From NCBI GenBank assembly GCA_934098395.1, contig CAKOOM010000003.1, forward strand, positions 124,001-188,000: 64,000 nt of DNA, in the 5' to 3' direction. Position 1 is the stretch's first letter. The number at the start of each line of letters is the position of its first letter. The notes beneath the pieces are model-generated. The model searched no databases. It was not told the DNA's origin and worked only from the letters and a program-made list of their open reading frames with translations. This DNA is from an uncultured Bacilli bacterium (GTDB lineage Bacteria > Bacillota_I > Bacilli_A > RF39 > UBA660). Of this stretch, positions 33,472-42,100 are shown piece by piece. Position numbers and translations under genes: made by a program.

Positions 33472-34392
33472 ATGAAGTATGAAAATGAAATAACTGTCGA
33501 AGTATCTATATCTATAAGTGAATTAATTAACTTATTAACAAAACAAAAATTTAAACTAGTCGAAGAGTATGACGTAATAGATACTTACATGGTAAATAAT
33601 AATTATATTAATTATAATGATCCACTAATCTTATTATCCAACAGTATTCTTATCAGAAATGTTATTACTAATACTAAAAACAAGAAAATTATTACTTATA
33701 AATATAAAGAATATAATGATAAATTAGAAATAATAAAACAAGGTAAACTAGATTGTAATATAACTGATTTAACCGAAGCCATAAATCTATTTAAAAAAAT
33801 TAATTACCAAGAATTAATTAACGTATCCGATCATATTAGCGTATATACTAATGGAATAGATGAAATAGCTATTGAAGAAGTAAATAATAAACATATTTAT
33901 ATTGAAATAGAAGAAAAATGTAATAATATTAATAAAACATATTCATCTATTGAAGAAATGAAAGAAGTAATAAAAAAATATCATATTCCTATTAAAACAG
34001 AAGATTATTATGTAAAAAAAGCTCTAATAGAAATTGAAGAAACTAGAAATAAAAAATATGATAATCAAGAATACTTAAATAAAACTATTACTATAAAAAT
34101 AGATCGTCCATTTGGAAGCAAACATCCAAAACATAACTTTATTTATCCAGTTAATTATGGCTACATAGAAAATACTTTAGCTCCAGATGGTGAAGAATTA
34201 GATTGTTACTTACTTGGAATATTTGAACCAGTTAAAACCTATACTGGGAAATGTATTGCTATCATTCATCGTACTAACGATAATGATGACAAACTAATAA
34301 TAGTACCTAAAGATAAAAATTATTCAAACGAACAAATCGAAGCTTTAACTGAATTTCAAGAAAAATACTTTAATCATATCATAATAAGATAA
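33472..34392 (+). CDS. CYTH-domain protein fused to an inorganic pyrophosphatase-like domain
   Basis: 306 residues. The N-terminal about 190 residues look like CYTH (adenylate cyclase IV/thiamine triphosphatase fold): it begins MKYENEITVEV with an ExE-type motif (ENEITVEV), then ILIRNVI, IITYKYKEY, and repeated acidic IAIEEVNNKHIYIEIEEK. The C-terminal about 105 residues (TITIKIDRPFGSKHPKH, then YPVNYGYIENTLAPDGEELD and IAIIHRTNDNDDKLIIVP) match the short pyrophosphatase-like family. CYTH enzymes cleave triphosphates, so a fused pyrophosphatase could remove the product. The fusion is seen directly; activity is inferred. Confidence 0.72.
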   Translation: MKYENEITVEVSISISELINLLTKQKFKLVEEYDVIDTYMVNNNYINYNDPLILLSNSILIRNVITNTKNKKIITYKYKEYNDKLEIIKQGKLDCNITDLTEAINLFKKINYQELINVSDHISVYTNGIDEIAIEEVNNKHIYIEIEEKCNNINKTYSSIEEMKEVIKKYHIPIKTEDYYVKKALIEIEETRNKKYDNQEYLNKTITIKIDRPFGSKHPKHNFIYPVNYGYIENTLAPDGEELDCYLLGIFEPVKTYTGKCIAIIHRTNDNDDKLIIVPKDKNYSNEQIEALTEFQEKYFNHIIIR

Positions 34393-34407
34393 AGATATAT
34401 AAGTTGA

Positions 34408-34662
34408 TTAACCTATATATCTTTTATATTTATTATATAATTCTATTATCTTACTATATACATTATCTCTAACATTACCTTCTATCTCTCTAAATACATC
34501 ATCTGGATTATTAAAAAAGTCCATATATCTATTCTTTATATAAAAATATATTAAATTTATTTCTTCATCATTAAGTTCTATTCCTTCTTTAATACCATAA
34601 TTCATTATATCTATCTTTCTTATTCGATCAATATATTTATATATAATTAATTTATTCATCAC
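34408..34662 (-). CDS. DUF2624-like small protein (YqfT-type)
   Basis: 84 residues, minus strand, between two plus-strand genes. The pattern DIMNYGIKEGIELNDEEINLIYFYIKNRYMDFFNNPDDVFREI...VYSKIIELYNKY resembles B. subtilis YqfT (DUF2624), a small helical protein of unknown role. No cofactor or catalytic motif. SD on the minus strand is AGGTGATGTG. Confidence 0.5.
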   Translation of the reverse strand: MMNKLIIYKYIDRIRKIDIMNYGIKEGIELNDEEINLIYFYIKNRYMDFFNNPDDVFREIEGNVRDNVYSKIIELYNKYKRYIG

Positions 34663-34739
34663 ATCACCTAACTAATAGTATGATAAATTGTTGTTATTAT
34701 GCTATAATAATAAATAGAGATGTAAGAAAGGATGAAACC

Positions 34740-36875
34740 ATGAGTATTTTTAAACATAAATATATTAATAAAACTAAAAAAGTAAAAGTACCTAAAAAAA
34801 GAACTAAAACTAAACCAATAAATAAAAAAATGCATATAGGTAATAAAGATATCGATAACATAATATCTAAAAGATATTTGTTTATCAGTATTATTATTTT
34901 TATCTTGTTTCTAGTGATAGGTATTCGTCTTTTCAACTTACAGATAATTAAATATAATGATTATCAAGATAAATTAAGCATTGCTACTGAAAAAACTGTT
35001 GAGGGTTCTAGTGCACCAAGAGGAAGAATCTATGATCGAAATTATAATTTACTCGTAGATAATCAAGCTATAAAAACAATCTATTATAAAAAACAATCAG
35101 GAATAACTCAAAAAGAAGAAATAGATTTAGCCTATAGAATCGGAGAAATATTAAATATTAATTATAAAAATTTATCTACATATCGCTTAAAAAACTTTTA
35201 TTATATAAATAATCTTGAAGCATGTAAAAATAAAATAACTAAAGATGAGTGGAATAAATACAAAAAAAGAAAACTAACTGATAAAGATATTGAAGAACTT
35301 ATCTTTAAAAGAATTACTGATGAAGAATTATCTAAGTATAATGAAACTGATAAAGAAGCAGCTTATATTTATTATTTAATGAATAAAGGATATTCATATG
35401 CTGAAAAAATTATTAAGAATAAAGATGTTACCGAAGAAGAATATGCTAAAATTAGTGAAAATATTGATTCATTAAAAGGATTTAATACTAAACTAGATTG
35501 GCAAAGATTATACTTATATGGAGATACCTTCAAATCCATCCTTGGATCCGTATCATCAGATACTCAAGGAATACCTGAAGAACTAGCTAATATCTATTTA
35601 AAGAAAGGTTATACTCTAGATGATAGGGTAGGAATAAGTTACTTAGAGTATCAATATGAAGATTATTTAAAAGGAACAAAAGCTATTTATAAAATAGGTA
35701 AAAATAATGAATATGAATTGGTTAGTCAAGGAAAAAGAGGTAACGATATTGTTCTAACTATTGATATAGATTTACAAAGATACCTTGAAGATACCTTAAC
35801 TGAAGAAGTATTACTAACTAAGTCAGAACCAAATACCAAGTACTACAATCGTTCATTTGCTATTATTTCTAATCCAAATACCGGAGAAATATTAGCCATG
35901 GCGGGAAAACAAGTCCAAAAAAACAAAGATAACAAATTAGAAGTAATAGATTATACTCCCGGTATCGTAACATTACCTATAACTCCCGGTTCCGTCGTAA
36001 AAGGTGCTTCTATGTTAGTCGGATATAAATATAATGCTATAAAGATTGGTGATATTCAAAAAGATGAATGTATAAAAATAAAAAATACTCCAGAAAAATG
36101 TTCTTGGCGTACTATGGGAGATATCGATGATTTATATGCCCTAAGATATTCGTCTAATGTTTATCAATATAAAATAGCTATTAAAGTAGGAGAAGGTAAA
36201 TATCAAGAAAATGGCCCATTAAAAATAAAAGAAGATGCCTTTAAAAAATATCGTGATATGTATGCTTCATTTGGATTAGGAGTAAAAACTGGAATTGATC
36301 TTCCAATAGAAAGTTTAGGATACACCGGTAAATCTAAACTACCAGGTCATTTGCTAGATTTCTCTATCGGACAATATGACACATATACCCCAATTCAACT
36401 ATCACAGTATATTAACACTCTTGCAAATGGTGGTACAAGATTAAAACCATATCTTTTAAAAGAAGTATATTCTGCCTCCACCAATAAAGAAGATGTCTTC
36501 GGAGATTTAGTATACGCTACCGAAGTAAAAAAACTAGGAACCATCGATGTTGATTCTAAATATATAGATAGAGTAAGATTAGGATTAAACCAAGTAGTAA
36601 CTAACGGGCTAGGCTATGGATATATGGGTAATTATCTTAATTCTAGTGGTAAAACTGGTACCAGTCAAAGCTTTATAGATACCGATAACAATGGTGTCGT
36701 TGACACCGAAACCATTTCCACATCCTTTGTTGGCTATTCCCCAAGCGATAATCCAAAAATGAGTATCGTCGTAGTATCACCCGATATTGCTACCCCTGAA
36801 ATGGACTATCAAAGTAGTGCTACCAAAAGAATTACCGCTAAATTAGTCAATAAATACTTTGATATTTATAAATAA
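34740..36875 (+). CDS. class B penicillin-binding protein (FtsI/SpoVD/PBP2-like)
   Basis: 711 residues from ATG 34740, with GAAAGGATG upstream. A basic cytoplasmic tail and one membrane anchor (around residues 43-64) precede GSSAPRGRIYDRNYNLLV, the start of the PBP dimer domain. Transpeptidase motifs: SVVK (S418), SSN in RYSSNVYQ, KTG at about 638 in SSGKTGTSQS. It cross-links peptidoglycan with a SEDS partner, for which 10104-11231 is a candidate. Whether it serves division, elongation or spore formation is open; no PASTA domain is seen. Confidence 0.9.
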   Translation: MSIFKHKYINKTKKVKVPKKRTKTKPINKKMHIGNKDIDNIISKRYLFISIIIFILFLVIGIRLFNLQIIKYNDYQDKLSIATEKTVEGSSAPRGRIYDRNYNLLVDNQAIKTIYYKKQSGITQKEEIDLAYRIGEILNINYKNLSTYRLKNFYYINNLEACKNKITKDEWNKYKKRKLTDKDIEELIFKRITDEELSKYNETDKEAAYIYYLMNKGYSYAEKIIKNKDVTEEEYAKISENIDSLKGFNTKLDWQRLYLYGDTFKSILGSVSSDTQGIPEELANIYLKKGYTLDDRVGISYLEYQYEDYLKGTKAIYKIGKNNEYELVSQGKRGNDIVLTIDIDLQRYLEDTLTEEVLLTKSEPNTKYYNRSFAIISNPNTGEILAMAGKQVQKNKDNKLEVIDYTPGIVTLPITPGSVVKGASMLVGYKYNAIKIGDIQKDECIKIKNTPEKCSWRTMGDIDDLYALRYSSNVYQYKIAIKVGEGKYQENGPLKIKEDAFKKYRDMYASFGLGVKTGIDLPIESLGYTGKSKLPGHLLDFSIGQYDTYTPIQLSQYINTLANGGTRLKPYLLKEVYSASTNKEDVFGDLVYATEVKKLGTIDVDSKYIDRVRLGLNQVVTNGLGYGYMGNYLNSSGKTGTSQSFIDTDNNGVVDTETISTSFVGYSPSDNPKMSIVVVSPDIATPEMDYQSSATKRITAKLVNKYFDIYK

Positions 36876-36887
36876 TCCATAAAATAG

Positions 36888-36917
36888 TTGTCATAAATTA
36901 AAAAAATATGTTATAAT
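36888..36917 (+). promoter_or_regulatory. promoter of rpmG-efp
   Basis: TTGTCA (36888-36893), 18-nt spacer, TATAAT (36912-36917), then SD AAAGGAGGTG. Confidence 0.6.
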
Positions 36918-36946
36918 ACCATTGATGTTTTTAAAGGAGGTGCTCT

Positions 36947-37114
36947 ATGGCAAAGAAAAACGAGAATAGAGTTTTAGTATCTTTAGTATGTGAAGATTGT
37001 AAATCTCAAAATTATACCGTAAGTAAAAATAAAAAGAATACGACTGAAAGATTAGAATTAAATAAATACTGTCCAAGATGTCGTAAAAATACTAAGCATA
37101 AAGAAAAGAAATAA
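36947..37114 (+). CDS. rpmG: 50S ribosomal protein L33
   Basis: 55 residues beginning MAKKNENRVLVSLVCEDC. VCEDC and KYCPRCRKNTKHKEKK provide the four cysteines of the zinc-binding (C+) form of L33. SD AAAGGAGGTG. It lies 15 nt upstream of efp and is probably cotranscribed with it; both act in translation. Confidence 0.9.
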   Translation: MAKKNENRVLVSLVCEDCKSQNYTVSKNKKNTTERLELNKYCPRCRKNTKHKEKK

Positions 37115-37129
37115 TGAAAGGATATAACT

Positions 37130-37687
37130 ATGATAAATGTTAATGATTTTAAAACAGGTATGACTATAAGTTATGATAATAACTTATATCAAGTACTTGA
37201 ATTCCAACATGTAAAACCAGGTAAAGGTGCTGCTATTGTTAAAACTAAATTAAAAAATCTAAGAACTGGATCTATTATCGAGCAAACATTTAATTCTGGA
37301 ATTAAAGTTCCTCAAGGACATGTTGAAAAAATAAAGATGCAATATCTATATGAAAATGGTGGTTCATATACATTCATGAATATGACTACTTACGAACAAG
37401 TAGATATTTCTAAAAGTCAAATTGAAGCTGAATCTAAATTCTTAAAAGAAGGTTTAGAAGTTCTATTATTCTTCTACGAAGGAGAAATGTTAGGTATTGA
37501 ATTACCAGAAAAAATAGATTATAAAATAACTGAAACTGAACCAGCTATCAAAGGAAATACTGCTACTAATGCTACAAAAGATGCCATCATCGAAACTGGC
37601 CTATTAGTAAAAGTTCCATTGTTCATCGAACAAGGTGAAGAAATAATCGTCTCAACAAAAGATGGAAAATATGTTTCAAGAAAATAA
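37130..37687 (+). CDS. efp: translation elongation factor P
   Basis: 185 residues, full length. INVNDFKTGMTISYDNNLYQVLEFQHVKPGKGAAIVKTKLKNL includes the loop PGKGAA whose lysine is the usual site of modification in EF-P; the C-terminal OB domain ends VSTKDGKYVSRK. EF-P relieves ribosome stalling at polyproline. This is consistent with the host's Pro-rich membrane proteins (for example 3078-3947). A short hairpin terminator follows. Confidence 0.95.
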   Translation: MINVNDFKTGMTISYDNNLYQVLEFQHVKPGKGAAIVKTKLKNLRTGSIIEQTFNSGIKVPQGHVEKIKMQYLYENGGSYTFMNMTTYEQVDISKSQIEAESKFLKEGLEVLLFFYEGEMLGIELPEKIDYKITETEPAIKGNTATNATKDAIIETGLLVKVPLFIEQGEEIIVSTKDGKYVSRK

Positions 37688-37689
37688 AG

Positions 37690-37717
37690 AGTATTATTAA
37701 ATACTTCTTTTTTTTGA
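37690..37717 (+). terminator. intrinsic terminator after efp
   Basis: AGTATT, short loop, AATACT, then a run of eight T with one C in front. Confidence 0.6.
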
Positions 37718-37783
37718 CAAAAAAATCTTTTAAATTAAGGAAAAGTATGGTAGAATTTATATTATAGAAAGAAGGAGTAAACA

Positions 37784-39091
37784 ATGAACGATAATAATCA
37801 ATTTAACGGGCAATCAACGCCAAACAATAATCAATTTAACGGACAACCACTAACACCTGATAATACCCAATTTAACCAACCCCAACCAATGCCAAATAAT
37901 AATCAATTTAATCAACCACAGCCAATACCGAACAATAATAATAGTAGTAATGATAATATGGACTATTCATTTGTAGAACCAAAGAAAAAATCTAAAGCAT
38001 GGATAGTTATTCTTTTAGTAGTAGTATTACTACTTGGAGGATGTGCTTATTACTATTTTGTCTTAACTAGTCCTAAAACAATATTTACTAAACTAGTTAA
38101 TAATGACAATTTAAAACTAACCGAAAATAACATTAAAAACAAAGCTGCTAAAACCAGTATAAATTTAAAATTAAACAGTAAAGATGAAACATATAAAGAA
38201 ATGGCAGATTTATTAGAAAATATAAACTTAGAAGTTTCATACGATATAAATAATAAAGAAGAACTTATCTATGATATAACAACAACATACAAAGATAAAT
38301 CTATTATTGATATTAAAGCTATTTCAAAAAAAGATATCTCTTACTTATCTCTTGGAGATATTTACGATAAAGTATTATCCGTATCTACTAAAGAAGAAAC
38401 TAATGAAGCAGCCGATGAATTATCTAAAGAAATTTATACATCTATTCTAAATGCTGTAAAAGATTCATTGAGTGATGCTACATATGAAAAAACAATTACT
38501 AAATATAATTCTAAATATGTAACAAAAGCTACCTTGAAAATAGATGATAAATTAATTAAAAGTATTCTTGATAAATTAATAAAAGATGATAAATTTATTA
38601 CTAATATTGCTAGTATCTCATCACTATCTAAAGAAGAAATAACTGATGAATTAAATCAAACTATGTCATCTACTAGTGATATAGATGCTAATGTTAATTT
38701 ATATTTATCACTTCTAGGGAATAAAATATTATCCGTAGAAGTTGGCAATCCATTTAACAGTATTACCGTTGAAAAAGATAATAATCAATACAAATATAAA
38801 GTAATTGTTGAATCTGAAGAACTGATAAGCGGATATCTAGAAACAAAGGAAAATAACAATATAAAAACCTACACTCTAAGCATGTATGAATCAATTATGC
38901 AAACTAATATTGTAGCAACAATAAATATTGAACCAATAACTAAATTAGATTCATTCGATACAACTAAAGCTATCGATATCGAAGAAATATCTGAAGAAGA
39001 TTATGATAAAATAACAGAAAATATTTTCAAAAAAGAAGGTATATCTCTTCTTGTTGAAGATTTAGGATTAAATGAAGAAGTAGAAGCATAA
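37784..39091 (+). CDS. membrane-anchored extracellular protein with Asn/Gln/Pro-rich cytoplasmic tail
   Basis: 435 residues. The first 65 or so are repeats around NNNQFNQPQPMPN, followed by a basic patch, one membrane helix (AWIVILLVVVLLLGGCAYYYFVL) and an outward domain of about 345 residues with alternating beta-type stretches and many K/E/D. The Cys in GGCAY is inside the helix, so a lipoprotein is unlikely. Outward domains like this, tethered by disordered N-termini, are frequent in low-GC gut Firmicutes but of unknown role. Probably monocistronic. Confidence 0.65.
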   Translation: MNDNNQFNGQSTPNNNQFNGQPLTPDNTQFNQPQPMPNNNQFNQPQPIPNNNNSSNDNMDYSFVEPKKKSKAWIVILLVVVLLLGGCAYYYFVLTSPKTIFTKLVNNDNLKLTENNIKNKAAKTSINLKLNSKDETYKEMADLLENINLEVSYDINNKEELIYDITTTYKDKSIIDIKAISKKDISYLSLGDIYDKVLSVSTKEETNEAADELSKEIYTSILNAVKDSLSDATYEKTITKYNSKYVTKATLKIDDKLIKSILDKLIKDDKFITNIASISSLSKEEITDELNQTMSSTSDIDANVNLYLSLLGNKILSVEVGNPFNSITVEKDNNQYKYKVIVESEELISGYLETKENNNIKTYTLSMYESIMQTNIVATINIEPITKLDSFDTTKAIDIEEISEEDYDKITENIFKKEGISLLVEDLGLNEEVEA

Positions 39092-39145
39092 ACAATTAAA
39101 TTATGATTTTAAATATTATAATAAATGTAATAGGAGGAGATTACA

Positions 39146-42100
39146 ATGAATAAATTAAAAAAATACATAAGTAATTATCGTAGTTTAGTTATTTTGCTTG
39201 TTGCTGTTTGCATAGCTCTAGTAGTAAAAAAGACGTTTTCCGCAAACGAAAACGTCTATACTAGAGAAGAACTTCAAAAAATGGTTGTATCTGCCGCAGT
39301 TAGTTATTATTATAACAACAGCTACTCTGATTATGAACAATATTTGCTAGATTCAGATATAAAATATCCATCAGTTACTACTAGTTCAAATAATTCATGC
39401 GTAAGAGTAGATGAAGCTACCATAAAAAGTAATACTGATGGTGCTTGTACATCAACCAGCACAAATTATAAATTGTATTCAACAACATTCTATAGAAATA
39501 CAAAAATAACCCCAGAAGAAGTAAGTAAATCTAACCAATATAATGTAGATTGCACTGGATTTACATACCTAGTATACAATAATGTTCTAGGATATGATTT
39601 ATCTGAATTCTATAGATTATCAAATCCAGCAAAATATATTAGTATTCAAAAAAGTACTGATGAAAATAATAACACGGTATATAGCCAAAAATGTTATTTA
39701 TCAAATAGTAATAAAGAAAGATATGATAAAACAGTTAATAAATTTGGCAGAGTTTGGAATAGTACCGGTAACATTGTCAGAATCAGTAACTGTATAGCCA
39801 AAAATAATGGTGATAGAACGAAATGTCAATTTCCAGAAGATGAGAGTGCCACATGCTCAACAAATACTACGCAAGACGAATTGAATAAGTATAACAATGG
39901 TGGAACATACGCTTCATTAGGAAGAAAATATGTTGATACATCAAATAAGTCAGAAATCGTCTACAGCTATATTTTCAAAGATGGTAGTTATGAGAGCCAG
40001 TTCGATGAATCCGTTTTGCCATATTTTGAAAAAGATAATTCTAAATTTTTGATGCAACCAGGAGATATGCTTGATTTGGCATATGGCAGCAATGGACATG
40101 TTATGGTATATGTCGGAAATGCTCTTAATGAAAATGATACCGGATTAATTCATGCTACTGGTGCCGATCGTGAATACGATAGTTTTAGTGTTAGATATGA
40201 GCCAAGTATATATGAATACTTACTATCAAAGAAAGCTGTAACCGATAGTACTAAGCAAGTAAGAAGTATTGCTGTATATAGACCAATTAATGTATATTGT
40301 GATTCAGATACTTGTACAAACAAAAATATAACATCGAATGATAAAGCAAGAGTAACTTTTTCTGGAACTAAAGTTGAACAATATGTACAGAAAAAAGAAA
40401 ATAATACCAGCCGAACTATTACAAAATATAATTCCGTAGATGCTGGTGATACGATTGTTTATGCACTAAGCTTAGAAGATAAAAGAAACTACGGTTATTG
40501 CAGTGATAGTACAAAAACTAAAAATAATTGCTCAGAATCAACAAAGGGTGGTGTAGTAAAAGAAACAGGAACTGTTTATGATAATGAAACAGATGCAAGC
40601 TATGATGTAGTATTTAAAGCACCTAAAGGTGTAACAATAAAAAGCTTTCCAAAAGGCTATAAATGCACCGTTAATAGTGACAAAACCACTACATGTAGTG
40701 GTTCAGGTAGCAGAGATCCAAAATTTGAAGCTACTATTAACAGTGATGCCACAAATAAGTTAAGCTCTGCTACATATGCTGTAACATATAAAGGAAGTAC
40801 CCTAAATCTATCAACCATTAATGTTTTAGTTAATAATACAATCAATTATAATGATGTTGATAAAATGCAAAAAACAATTGATGAGTTTAAATCAAAAAAT
40901 TATACATATTCTAAATATAATAAAATTGAATCTAAAACAAATATTAATGATAGTAGTATTACCCAAATGGGAGCTCTAGACTATATTAAATACATTTATT
41001 ATAATACCTTTAATATAGATATAAGATATTTATATGGACAAAGAATAATTGATGCTTTATTCTATACATGGAGTGAAAGCTATAAAAGTAGCTATGGTGG
41101 TACAAGCTACACCTATAATCCTACAGCATATTTCAAAAAAGATGCTGGTACAGATGAAGTTAGCAAGATGTTAGTAGATGGAATGTATGGTGGTAAAAAA
41201 TTAATAGGAAACGAAATTTCTAACAGAATAAAATTTATTCATCCAAAATACTTTGAAGTTGGAGATATTATCGTCGTATCTAATGATATTATTCAATATT
41301 TTAGTAAATCCGATAATGGTAATATGAATTTTAGTTTAACTAAAATAGATCCAGCTACAGATTTAAAATATTACTTAGTAACTGGATTTGATGGTGAGTA
41401 CACTATATTAACTAGTTTTAATGAAAACAATGTTAATACATGCGGCAAAGAATCTGTAACTTTTTCTGAAAGTAATAACAAAATAAAAAATAATTTTATA
41501 AATGATGATAAAACCCATATATGCAGTTTTAGAATAACAAAATATTTGTTATATTCTTCTAATTTATTTGCAGTACTTAGACCTTCTCAATTATATAATG
41601 ACATTTCTTATAATGTAATAACTCATCTTGATGATGATACCCAAAACACAACATCACTTAAATACAATGATGTTTATACTGAAAAAATAAGTACTCCAAC
41701 TAAAGCTGGCTATGTGTTTGATGGTTGGTATTATGACAAAGAATTTACAAATAAAGCTACACGTGTTAATACTCATACAAATCATGAAATATATGCAAAA
41801 TATTCTATTGCTAAATATACACTTACTATTGATTTAGCAGGTGGTACATATGACGGTGATACTTCAATAGAACTTGTTAGTGGAAGTACATACAACATCC
41901 CTACAGTTACTAGAGAAGGATACATTTTTGAAGGTTGGGAAATTACTGGTGCCGGTAGTAGTATAAATGGAAATACATTTACAATGGGTACAGAAAATAC
42001 AACCATTAAAGCTACCTGGAGACAAGAGTTAAGTGTAACATCAGATAAATATATTGTTAGTGGTACTGATATTAAATATTTTGATGAATTTAATCCTGAA

